Of a DNA stretch of 35,886 bases, positions 1-6,936 are shown piece after piece. The notes below the pieces were generated by a model that had not been told where the DNA came from, searched no databases, and saw nothing but the letters and a program-made list of their open reading frames with translations. Numbering within the stretch: position 1 is the stretch's first letter; each line of letters starts with the position of its first letter. The DNA is from Streptomyces coryli (lineage in GTDB: Bacteria > Actinomycetota > Actinomycetes > Streptomycetales > Streptomycetaceae), in the NCBI RefSeq assembly GCF_011044975.1, contig NZ_JAAKZV010000061.1:1-35886 (forward strand), in the 5' to 3' direction. The position numbers and the translations under genes are program-made.

Positions 1-39
1 CCGCCCGCCGCCGGCCGGGTCGCGGCCGGCGGCGGGCGG
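1..39. terminator. Perfect GC-rich hairpin at the left edge
   Basis: Bases 1-16 and 24-39 are perfect reverse complements around a 7-nt loop (GGGTCGC). The stem may continue beyond the window. It lies 28 bp past the stop codon of the minus-strand aminotransferase-like gene, where a terminator is expected. There is no T-tract, which is common for actinomycete terminators. It could equally end a gene lying to the left. Confidence 0.6.
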
Positions 40-67
40 TGGTCGAGGGAGCGCTCTGCCTGTTCGG

Positions 68-1270
68 TCATCGCGGGGCTCCTGTCAGCTCGGTGACTGC
101 TGATCCGAGGAAGGTCAACGCCTGGGCTACGTGGGGCAATTCCAGCGGGTCCGCCGCGGTGAGCGCCCGCTCCCGCTCCTCGTCGACGGCGCCGGTGAGC
201 GGCGCGGTGGCGAAGCGGACGCGCAGCGCGTGCAGCTCGTCTCCGAAGCGGTGGCCGCCGAGGACGGCGCCGTCGCCGACGCGGCCGGCGAAGTGCTGCT
301 CCAGTTCGACGGAGTCGCTGACCCCGGCGGCCTCGAGAGCGCCGCGCAGCGGCTCGAAGTCGGCGTAGACCTGATGCCCGGCGTGCGGGCGGCGGCAGAC
401 GGCGCCGGTGGCGGCGAGGGTGGCGTGCAGGGCGGCGGCGAGGGCGCCGTGCAGCCGGGCCGCGGCGCGTATTCGCTCGGTGACGGCAGGAGCCTCGTTG
501 AGCGCGAGGGTGGCGGCTTCGGCGACGGGCGCGGACAGTTCGGCCCGTACGGCCGCGAGGGAGGTCTGCATCTCGGCGCGCAGCTGCGCGCCGCGGCCGG
601 CGACCGGGAAGCGGGCGACGGCGGCGGGCCAGGCGGCCGGCAGGAAGGCGGCGGCCAGGTCGGTGATCACGACGACGCCCGGGTCGCCGTTCGGCAGCAT
701 CTCGGCCGGGCTGACGACGACGGTGTCGTGCGGGTCGTGCAGGGTGTCGCGGTAGCTCTCGTCGCTGACCACCAGCAGCCCCTCACCGGCGGCGGCCTCG
801 CAGGCCTCGTGCAGCAGCTCGGGCGGCGGCACCGTGCCGGTGGGGTCATCGGCGGCGGAGACGATCAGCACTCTCGGGTCGCCGCCTTCGCCGCGCACCC
901 TTCGGACGGTCTCCAGCAGCTGGAACGGATCCGGCGCCCCGCCGCTCTCCGCGGGCACCCCGACGCCGTACACGGGGCGGCCCAGCAGCCGGGCCTGGGG
1001 TGCGTACCAGGCGGCCCCTGGCCGCGGCACCAGGACGTCGCCGCCGGCCGCCTTGAGCAGCGCGAGCAGCAGCGGCTGCGCGCCGGGTCCCGCGAGGGTG
1101 TCGCCGGGGGCGGTGTGCAGGCCGCGGCGGGTGTAGTAGCCGGCGGCGGCGGTGCGCAGCGGCAGGGCGCCGCCCGCGGGCTCGGGGTCGGTGCGGGCCG
1201 CGGCGTGCGCGAGACAGCGCGCGAGCTCGTCGAGCACGGGCAGACCGGGGTCAGGAACGGCCAGCCGCAT
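68..1270 (-). CDS. Aminotransferase class I/II-fold protein lacking the PLP lysine
   Basis: This 400-residue protein has the overall pattern of a fold-type I class I/II aminotransferase. A DDPTG motif replaces the usual NNPTG. The SDESYRD segment keeps the aspartate that contacts the PLP ring nitrogen, and an LRVRFA segment near the C-terminus fits the substrate-carboxylate arginine region. At the place where relatives have S-K followed by G-G-W-R, this protein reads DLAAAFLPAAWP. Both the Schiff-base lysine (now about Ala207) and the phosphate-binding arginine (now about Pro215) are therefore missing. It is probably not a normal transaminase and may be a pseudoenzyme with a binding or regulatory role. 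The start at 1270 was chosen because GGAGGTG lies directly upstream; a longer form from 1303 has no ribosome site. The DUF6158 gene lies 94 bp upstream on the same strand. Confidence 0.75.
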   Translation of the reverse strand: MRLAVPDPGLPVLDELARCLAHAAARTDPEPAGGALPLRTAAAGYYTRRGLHTAPGDTLAGPGAQPLLLALLKAAGGDVLVPRPGAAWYAPQARLLGRPVYGVGVPAESGGAPDPFQLLETVRRVRGEGGDPRVLIVSAADDPTGTVPPPELLHEACEAAAGEGLLVVSDESYRDTLHDPHDTVVVSPAEMLPNGDPGVVVITDLAAAFLPAAWPAAVARFPVAGRGAQLRAEMQTSLAAVRAELSAPVAEAATLALNEAPAVTERIRAAARLHGALAAALHATLAATGAVCRRPHAGHQVYADFEPLRGALEAAGVSDSVELEQHFAGRVGDGAVLGGHRFGDELHALRVRFATAPLTGAVDEERERALTAADPLELPHVAQALTFLGSAVTELTGAPR

Positions 1271-1364
1271 CCGCACCTCCCGGCGTCGGTACCTTCTTCC
1301 CACCTTGGCAGACCGGCGAGGTCAGCGGGGGTGGGGTTCCGCTGCCCGGGTGATCGCGCGGGGG

Positions 1365-1589
1365 CTACTTGGGCCGCTCGCGGGCACCGTCGCGGGTGCG
1401 CCCGTAGGCGACGGCGCGGTCGGGGTGTCGGCGCAGGTATTCGCCCTCCAGGGCGGCCATGCGGTTGTTGTGCGCGGCCAGCGCGGCGGGTGAGCCGTGC
1501 AGCAGCGTGTCGTGGCGGGTGCGATGGATCGTCTCCAGCTCCCTGAGCAGCTGGTGGTCGTCGAGTTCGTGCGGTTCGATGCCGCCCAT
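1365..1589 (-). CDS. DUF6158 family small protein
   Basis: This 74-residue charged, helical protein begins MGGIEPHELDDHQLLREL and continues with ETIHRTRHDTLLHGSP and EGEYLRRHPDR. I recognise the pattern as the actinobacterial family annotated DUF6158; the assignment is from memory of the family. Function is unknown. The start at 1589 has a good AAAGGAG site; a longer reading from 1640 does not. No membrane segment or cysteine motif is visible. It is divergent from the methyltransferase at 1737 and upstream of the aminotransferase-like gene, with which it may be co-transcribed across a 94-bp gap. Confidence 0.75.
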   Translation of the reverse strand: MGGIEPHELDDHQLLRELETIHRTRHDTLLHGSPAALAAHNNRMAALEGEYLRRHPDRAVAYGRTRDGARERPK

Positions 1590-1736
1590 GACCGGCTCTC
1601 CTTTACGCCTCGCGTTGCTGCACTGCCCGGATCCCAGCATCGGGTACCCGGCGGAGGGCGGCTACCCGACAAGGATCTTGTCCGTATGGCAAGACATATC
1701 TTCTCGCCATTCGAGATTCCCAGTACGGTCTGCGGC
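1590..1736. promoter_or_regulatory. Divergent control region with repeated CAAG/CTTG half-sites
   Basis: This gap separates two divergent genes. It holds a perfect 15-bp palindrome, GACAAGGATCTTGTC (1668-1682). A second overlapping imperfect palindrome, TCTTGTC-CGTAT-GGCAAGA, spans 1676-1694, and a third symmetric AAGA-CATA-TCTT spans 1691-1702. The repeated half-sites look like adjacent operators for one dimeric regulator. TATCTT at 1697-1702 could be a -10 for the methyltransferase gene. I cannot name the regulator. Confidence 0.5.
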
Positions 1737-2537
1737 ATGGCGACTTACACCCATGGACACCACGAGTCCGTGCTGCGCTCGCACACCTGGCGCACCGCGG
1801 AGAACTCCGCCGCGTATCTGCTGCCGCACCTGAAGCCGCACATGCGCGTCCTCGATGCCGGCTGCGGCCCCGGCACGATCACCGCCGACCTGGCGGCGCT
1901 GGTGCCGGAGGGGCGGGTGACGGGCCTCGAGGCGGCCGGCGGGGTGCTGGAGCAGGCCCGCGCCACCGCGGCCGAACGGGGCCTGGCGAACGCCGACTTC
2001 ACCACCGGGGACGTGCACGCGCTCGACTACGCGGACGACACCTTCTGCGTCGTGCACGCACACCAGGTGCTGCAGCACGTGGCGGACCCGGTGCGGGCGC
2101 TGGCGGAGTTCCGCCGCGTCGCCAGGCCCGGCGGCTACGTGGCCGCGCGCGACTCCGACTACGCGGCGATGACCTGGTATCCGCTGCTCCCGGTCCTGGA
2201 CGAGTGGCTGGAACTCTACCGCCGCGTCGCCCGCGCCAACGGCGGCGAGCCGGACGCCGGGCGCCGGCTGAAGTCGTGGGCGCGGCAGGCCGGTTTCACG
2301 GACATCACCGCCACCGGGTCCGTCTGGACCTTCGCCACGGCGGAGGAGCGGGCCTGGTGGAGCGGCCTGTGGGCGGACCGTACGACGGACTCGGACTACG
2401 CGCGTATGGCGGTCGACGGCGGCCACGCCACCCGAGGCGACCTGGAGCGGATCGCGGCGGCGTGGCGGGAGTGGGGGGCGTGCGAGGACGCGTGGTTCGC
2501 GGTGCTGCACGGCGAGATCCTCTGCCGGGTTCCGTAG
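1737..2537 (+). CDS. Class I SAM-dependent methyltransferase (UbiE-like)
   Basis: This 266-residue protein has a clear class I Rossmann methyltransferase core. Motif I is VLDAGCGPGTIT (about residues 38-49). An acidic residue in the GLEAA segment probably contacts the SAM ribose, and the DFTTGDVHAL, VVHAHQVLQHVADP and FRRVARPGGYV segments are typical of the Methyltransf_11/25 group. The substrate cannot be read from the sequence. The ATG at 1737 has no good ribosome site, so the mRNA may have a very short leader. A cluster of CAAG/CTTG palindromes lies just upstream. A reductase gene follows after 29 bp, and the two may be co-transcribed. Confidence 0.85.
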   Translation: MATYTHGHHESVLRSHTWRTAENSAAYLLPHLKPHMRVLDAGCGPGTITADLAALVPEGRVTGLEAAGGVLEQARATAAERGLANADFTTGDVHALDYADDTFCVVHAHQVLQHVADPVRALAEFRRVARPGGYVAARDSDYAAMTWYPLLPVLDEWLELYRRVARANGGEPDAGRRLKSWARQAGFTDITATGSVWTFATAEERAWWSGLWADRTTDSDYARMAVDGGHATRGDLERIAAAWREWGACEDAWFAVLHGEILCRVP

Positions 2538-2566
2538 CAACGGAGGCTGCTGAAAGGATCACCCCC

Positions 2567-3541
2567 ATGCGCTACATCATCATCGGAGCGGGAGCCGTCG
2601 GCGGCTCCATCGGCGGGCGGCTGCACGAGAGCGGGCACGACGTGGTCCTGGTGGCCCGCGGCGCGCACTACGAGGCGCTGCGCGCGGGCGGGCTGCGGCT
2701 GGCGACGCCGGAGGGCACCCGCACCCTGCACATCCCGGTGGTGGCGGGCCCGGACGAAATCGAGCCGCGCGACGGCGACGTGCTGGTGATGGCCGTGAAG
2801 ACCCAGCACGCCGTCGCCGCCCTCGACGCCTGGGCGGTACGGCACGGGCGGACGCCCGTGGTCTGCGCGCAGAACGGCGTCGCCGGTGAGCGGCTCGCGC
2901 TGCGCCGCTTCCCCGAGGTGTACGGGATGTGCGTATGGCTGCCGTCCGCGTTCCTGGAGCCCGGACACGTCGCCGCGGTCTGCGGCCCGCTGACCGGCAT
3001 CCTGCACCTGGGCCGCTACCCGTCCGGGAGCACGGAGACGGCCCGCACCATCGCCGCCGACCTGGAGAAGTCGCACTTCGCGGCGCCGGTGGCGGCGGAC
3101 GTGATGCGCTGGAAGTACGCGAAGCTGCTCGGCAACCTCGCCAATTCCCTCGACGCGGTGCTCGGCCCGGAGGAGCACGGCTCCCCCGACGGGGCCGCGC
3201 TCCGCGAGCGGGCGCAGGCGGAGGGCCGGGCGGTCCTCGCCGCCGCCGGGATCGCTCACGCGAGTGAAGCCGAGCAGAAGGAGGTGCGCGGAAACCGGGT
3301 GGACCGGCAGCCGGTCGAGGGCGTCGGCCAGGTCGGCGGCTCGTCCTGGCAGAGCCTCACCCGCGGCACCGGCTCGATCGAGGCGGACTACCTCAACGGC
3401 GAAATCGTGCTGCTCGGACGGCAGTTCGGCGTCCCCACTCCGGTCAACGAGCTGCTCCAGCGCACCGCCAACGCCTTCGCCCGCGAGGGCCGCGCCCCCG
3501 GTTCTCTGACCGCGGCGGACCTGGCGGCCGAGGCCAACTAG
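2567..3541 (+). CDS. Ketopantoate reductase family NADPH oxidoreductase (PanE/ApbA-like)
   Basis: The 324-residue protein opens with a dinucleotide-binding segment, MRYIIIGAGAVGGSIGGRL. The segments LVMAVKTQ, CAQNGVAGE and WKYAKLLGNLANSLDAV match the ketopantoate reductase fold, in which the lysine of the WKYAKLLGN segment is the usual catalytic residue. The C-terminal SSWQSLTRGTGSIEADYLNGE block is the conserved helical domain. Family members reduce 2-dehydropantoate or related 2-oxo acids with NADPH. With no other pantothenate genes nearby, the exact substrate is open. The start has a GAAAGG site 7 nt upstream. It sits between a methyltransferase and a VOC protein on the same strand. Confidence 0.82.
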   Translation: MRYIIIGAGAVGGSIGGRLHESGHDVVLVARGAHYEALRAGGLRLATPEGTRTLHIPVVAGPDEIEPRDGDVLVMAVKTQHAVAALDAWAVRHGRTPVVCAQNGVAGERLALRRFPEVYGMCVWLPSAFLEPGHVAAVCGPLTGILHLGRYPSGSTETARTIAADLEKSHFAAPVAADVMRWKYAKLLGNLANSLDAVLGPEEHGSPDGAALRERAQAEGRAVLAAAGIAHASEAEQKEVRGNRVDRQPVEGVGQVGGSSWQSLTRGTGSIEADYLNGEIVLLGRQFGVPTPVNELLQRTANAFAREGRAPGSLTAADLAAEAN

Positions 3542-3551
3542 GCTGCTCGTC

Positions 3552-3902
3552 ATGGAGATTCTGGGGTCATCACTGCGCGTGGCCGTCGACGAGCTCGAGC
3601 CCGCGATCGCCGTGTACGAGCGCCTGACCGGCGAGCAGGCGCTGCGCTTCGAACGGAGCGGCGTCTCGGTGGCGGCGGTCGGCTGCTTCCTGCTCATGAG
3701 CGGTCCGCCGGCCACGGTGGACGTGCTGCGCAAGGTCGCGGCGACGCTCGCGGTGAAGGACGTGGACGAGGCACTGCACACCCTCCGCGAGGTCGGCGCC
3801 GAGATCATCGCGGGCCCGTCCCCCACCCCGATCGGCCGCAACCTGGTCGCCCGGCACCCGGACGGCAGCGTCTTCGAATACGTGGACCGGCGCCCGGACT
3901 GA
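3552..3902 (+). CDS. VOC (glyoxalase/bleomycin-resistance fold) protein
   Basis: This 116-residue protein is the length of a single VOC domain. It shows the paired beta-alpha-beta-beta-beta pattern: AVYERLTGEQALRF in the first half, then LAVKDVDEALHTLREVGAEI, with a final HPDGSVFEYV strand carrying the usual C-terminal metal-ligand glutamate. An obvious N-terminal histidine ligand is not visible, so it may not be a classical metalloenzyme. The gene starts 10 bp after the reductase stop and is convergent with the DUF5107 gene, whose stop begins 3 bp after its own. Confidence 0.75.
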   Translation: MEILGSSLRVAVDELEPAIAVYERLTGEQALRFERSGVSVAAVGCFLLMSGPPATVDVLRKVAATLAVKDVDEALHTLREVGAEIIAGPSPTPIGRNLVARHPDGSVFEYVDRRPD

Positions 3903-3905
3903 CGC

Positions 3906-5963
3906 TCAGGCCGGGTCCGGGTCCGGGTCCGGGTCCGGCTGCGGCCGCATCCGGTACGCGTACCGGGCCGGCAACGGGTGCTCGGCGCGGGCCCGTTCCC
4001 GTAGCTCCGGAGTGATCTCGCCGTCCCCCGCCACCAGCCGCTCCGCGATGGCCGACCAGGTCTCGCCGAGGACCTCGGCACCCTCGCGGAGGTCGGCGAC
4101 CTCAAAGCCGGAGTCGAAGATCGCGCGGGCGGCCGGGGCGTCGCCCTGCGCGAGGAGGGTCTGGGCGCGCAGGAGCTGGAAGCGGCCGCGGGCGCGCGCC
4201 TCGTCCGGCAGGCGGTCCAGAACGACCGCCGCGATGTCCGCGCGGCCGGCGCGCAGGAAGAACGGCACCGCTTCGGCCGCGAGCGCGGACCGCAGCACGT
4301 CCCAGTCCTCCCCCCGACCGGCGTGCTCGTGCGCGGACTTGACGGCGCCGAGGTAGTGCCCGAGCGCCGCCTCGCCGTCGCCGCGCTCCGCCTCCGCGTA
4401 CGCCAGGCAGCGCAGCGTCCATGGCGCGGGCGGCCCTTGCGTCCACTCCGACGCGAGCGACTTCCGCCACGCGTCCTCCGCCCCGGCCGCGTCGCCGGCA
4501 TGCCAGCGGGCGACGCCGAGGTGGTACGCGGCCGTTGGGCCCGGCGGCGCGGCTTCGAGCAGCTCCCGCCACGGCGTGGCGACGGGGCCTGACCCCGGCG
4601 CCCCGGCAGCCTCGGTGAACCTGCCGGTGCGCAGCAGTTCCAGCCAGGGGTGCTGCTCCGGCCCGAGGTCATCCGCGGGGAAGGGCGTCCCCGGCAGCTC
4701 CCAGCCGCCCCGCGCCACCTCCAGCGCGCCCCATCCCGATCCGGTCGACAGCCGCTCCCCCGGCTCGGCGTCGGCCTGCGCCAGCCACCGCCCGTACGCC
4801 TCGTCGACCCGCTCGCGCGGCAGCGCCGCCTCCAGCTCCGCCCCCGCCCCGGAGCGCGCCGCCGCCCAGTCGTCGCCGTGCACCACCGCCGGATCCGCGG
4901 CCAGCGGCCCGTACGCCTCCAGCCAGGAGATCTCCCCGCCCCCGTCCAGCGCCAGATGCTCCAGCTGGGTACGGGCGAGCCCGGCCTGGATCTCCAGATA
5001 CCCCTCCCCCGCACCGCCGTTCAGCCACCGCTGCCACTGCGTGCCGCCCTGCCCATAGCCCCAGTGGAAGAGCTTGCGGCCGCGCAGCACGTCCGTGGAG
5101 GCCTGCGCCAGGCCGCGGCCGTCCGCCTCCAGGGCGGCTATCCAGCGGCGTTCGGCATCCGGTAGCTCGTAGAAGTAGTCCGCCGGATATTCGCTGCGCC
5201 CCGGATACGTCCGGTCGACGCCCTCGCGCTCCGGCACCGGCACCCGGCGGAGCTTCCGCTGGTAGCCGAAGTACCAGGCCTCGTCGGCCGGTACGAGCAC
5301 GCGCACCCCGTCCCGCTCGGGCACGGCGGTGTTGGACCACCAGTACACCGGCCGGGTATCGGCGTGCGGATTGCGGAGCCGCACCCCGGCGTACAGGAAG
5401 TCGGAGTCCTCCGGCAGCCACAGATCCACCTGATACGGCAGGTCGCGCAGCCGCTCCCACTCCCACAGCCGCAGCATCTCGCCGCCGTCGGGCGCCGGTA
5501 CGCGCGCGGCGTGCAGCGGGGCGCAGGTGAGGGTGGTGTGGCCGGTGGCGCCGCTGTTCCACTCGACGCCGCCGGAGAACCAGGCGTCGGCGAGGCCGAA
5601 GGACGCGGGCTGGAGGACCGGGTTCACGTAGAGGAGTTCGCGGGCGGACGGCTTGTGGAAGAGCGACCACAGCCGGCCGCCGAGGCCGGGCAGTACAGTC
5701 GCGCGCAGCCGGTCGTTCTCGATGACGATCGCCGGGAGGCCGGTCTCTGCGCGCTCGCGCCCGTAGCCGTCGCGCATCCGCACCGGGAGCGTGTCGCGCA
5801 GCCGGCCGTAACTCAGCTGGCGGGCCATGTCCTCGGGGAGGGTGCCGAGCTCGCCCGGCTCGACCGCGTGCAGCTCGTCGAGGGTGCGCAGCGGTGGCAG
5901 CGGGTTCTCGGGGCCGAGCGGTGCGGCGGGCAGGGTGACGGTGATGGCCCGTATGGTGGTCAC
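3906..5963 (-). CDS. DUF5107 domain protein with C-terminal TPR-like region
   Basis: This is a 685-residue soluble protein. Residues about 60-370 resemble DUF5107, a mutarotase-like beta-sandwich, with VLPGLGGRLWSLFHK, GGVEWNSGATGHT, WWSNTAVPE and LFHWGYGQGG segments. Residues about 430-660 are helical, TPR-like repeats (YHLGVARWHAGDAAGAEDAW and RFQLLRAQTLLAQGD). Such proteins are thought to handle carbohydrates, but the substrate is unknown. The C-terminus is a PDPDPDPDPA tail encoded by a CCGGGT repeat. The GTG start overlaps the stop of the GNAT gene (GTGA, 5960-5963), which implies translational coupling. It is the last gene of a four-gene minus-strand run. Confidence 0.72.
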   Translation of the reverse strand: MTTIRAITVTLPAAPLGPENPLPPLRTLDELHAVEPGELGTLPEDMARQLSYGRLRDTLPVRMRDGYGRERAETGLPAIVIENDRLRATVLPGLGGRLWSLFHKPSARELLYVNPVLQPASFGLADAWFSGGVEWNSGATGHTTLTCAPLHAARVPAPDGGEMLRLWEWERLRDLPYQVDLWLPEDSDFLYAGVRLRNPHADTRPVYWWSNTAVPERDGVRVLVPADEAWYFGYQRKLRRVPVPEREGVDRTYPGRSEYPADYFYELPDAERRWIAALEADGRGLAQASTDVLRGRKLFHWGYGQGGTQWQRWLNGGAGEGYLEIQAGLARTQLEHLALDGGGEISWLEAYGPLAADPAVVHGDDWAAARSGAGAELEAALPRERVDEAYGRWLAQADAEPGERLSTGSGWGALEVARGGWELPGTPFPADDLGPEQHPWLELLRTGRFTEAAGAPGSGPVATPWRELLEAAPPGPTAAYHLGVARWHAGDAAGAEDAWRKSLASEWTQGPPAPWTLRCLAYAEAERGDGEAALGHYLGAVKSAHEHAGRGEDWDVLRSALAAEAVPFFLRAGRADIAAVVLDRLPDEARARGRFQLLRAQTLLAQGDAPAARAIFDSGFEVADLREGAEVLGETWSAIAERLVAGDGEITPELRERARAEHPLPARYAYRMRPQPDPDPDPDPA
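3911..3934 (-). repeat. CCGGGT hexamer repeat, four copies
   Basis: Four exact tandem copies of CCGGGT, followed by a near copy, encode the Pro-Asp tail at the C-terminus of the DUF5107 protein. Slippage here would add or remove whole Pro-Asp pairs without a frameshift. Confidence 0.9.
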
Positions 5964-6523
5964 TTCGCCTGCTCGGCGAGCATCTCCGTGGTGATCGCCC
6001 AGCGCTCGTGGTCGCGCCAGGCGCCGCCGATGAAGAGGTAGTCGGGTGAGAAGCCCTCCAGGCGGTAGCCGTTGCGCTTGGCGATGTTGATGGAGGCCTC
6101 GTTGCCGGGCTGGACGTTGATCTCCAGGCGGTGCAGGTCGAGTCCCTGCGGGGAGAGGGCGTAGCGGGTGACGAGGCCGATGCCCTCCGTCATATAGCCG
6201 CGGCCCGCGTACGGGACGAAGGCGGCGTAGCCGAGGGTGGCGCTGCGGAAGGCGCGCAGGATGATCGAGTTGAGGTTGACGAAGCCCACGATCTCACCGC
6301 CGGCGGCGTCGCAGATCAGATAGGACTCGGTCTCCTTCGACTTGATCCGGTCCATGAAGTCCGCGTAGTCCACCGGGGTGTTCGGCAAATACATCCACGG
6401 GTGATGCAGCTCGGTGCTGGCATGCACCAGGCGGATCCACTCCTGCTCGTCAGCAGGCGTGATGGGACGGATCGCCACCCGCGGTCCGCGGGCCACATAC
6501 TCGTGCTCGTGCTCGGTGGTCAT
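5960..6523 (-). CDS. GNAT acetyltransferase, RimJ/RimL type
   Basis: This 187-residue protein is a GNAT-family N-acetyltransferase of the RimJ/RimL group. It has an N-terminal VAIRPITPADEQEWIRLVHA segment. The acetyl-CoA region is LGYAAFVPYAGRGYMTEGI, where the usual Q/R-x-x-G-x-G/A appears as Y-A-G-R-G-Y. The LHRLEINVQPGNEASINIAK block is the signature of this subfamily. It probably acetylates a protein N-terminus or a small amine; the substrate is not determinable. The ATG start follows a 40-bp gap from the VOC gene, and the stop overlaps the GTG start of the DUF5107 gene. Confidence 0.88.
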   Translation of the reverse strand: MTTEHEHEYVARGPRVAIRPITPADEQEWIRLVHASTELHHPWMYLPNTPVDYADFMDRIKSKETESYLICDAAGGEIVGFVNLNSIILRAFRSATLGYAAFVPYAGRGYMTEGIGLVTRYALSPQGLDLHRLEINVQPGNEASINIAKRNGYRLEGFSPDYLFIGGAWRDHERWAITTEMLAEQAK

Positions 6524-6563
6524 CGCCCGAGTGTACGAAAACGGCCAGAGCCGAAACCAGGCC

Positions 6564-6929
6564 CTAGGGCTGGACCAGCCGCAGCTTGTTCCCGAAGGGG
6601 TCGATGAGCTCCAGGACCGACCCGAGCGTCGCGTCCTCCTCGACGCCCGGCTTCAGGTACGGGTATTCCTTGGCCTGCAGCTCGGCGTGCAGCTCGCCCA
6701 CGCCGTCGACCTCGATGTACGCGGTCGCTCCCGGGGAGGCGTCGCCGTAGTGCTCGGTCAGGTGGAGGGTGAGGTCACCGCGGCTGACCTGCATGTACAC
6801 CGGCATGCCGTCGGAGAAGCGGTGCTCCCAGTCCACGGTGAAGCCGAGGTAGTCCACATAGAACTCCCGGGCTTTCTCGACGTCGAAGATCCGGAAGAGG
6901 GGGACGGTGCGTCGGAAATAGACGGTCAT
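6564..6929 (-). CDS. Glyoxalase-superfamily (VOC) protein, bleomycin-resistance type
   Basis: The 121-residue protein has the VOC pattern of bleomycin-binding and glyoxalase proteins: VPLFRIFDVEKAREFYVDYLGF, YMQVSRGDLTLHLTEHYGDASPG split over two strands, and a C-terminal LELIDPFGNKLRLVQP. The D-P-F-G-N-x-L-x-L ending is characteristic of the glyoxalase superfamily annotated near BLMA/SHBLE. It could sequester or modify a small hydrophobic ligand. The gene begins 7 bp after the CoA-transferase stop, so the two are almost certainly co-transcribed. Confidence 0.82.
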   Translation of the reverse strand: MTVYFRRTVPLFRIFDVEKAREFYVDYLGFTVDWEHRFSDGMPVYMQVSRGDLTLHLTEHYGDASPGATAYIEVDGVGELHAELQAKEYPYLKPGVEEDATLGSVLELIDPFGNKLRLVQP

Positions 6930-6936
6930 ACGTCCA

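Noticed and set aside
131-1546. 471-codon plus-strand frame opposite the aminotransferase-like gene
   Set aside because: It is a low-complexity antisense shadow. The minus strand has a strong ribosome site and fold motifs.
2396-5014. 872-codon minus-strand frame overlapping the reductase, VOC and DUF5107 genes
   Set aside because: It is Arg-, Ser- and Pro-rich, crosses genes on both strands and has no domain signal.
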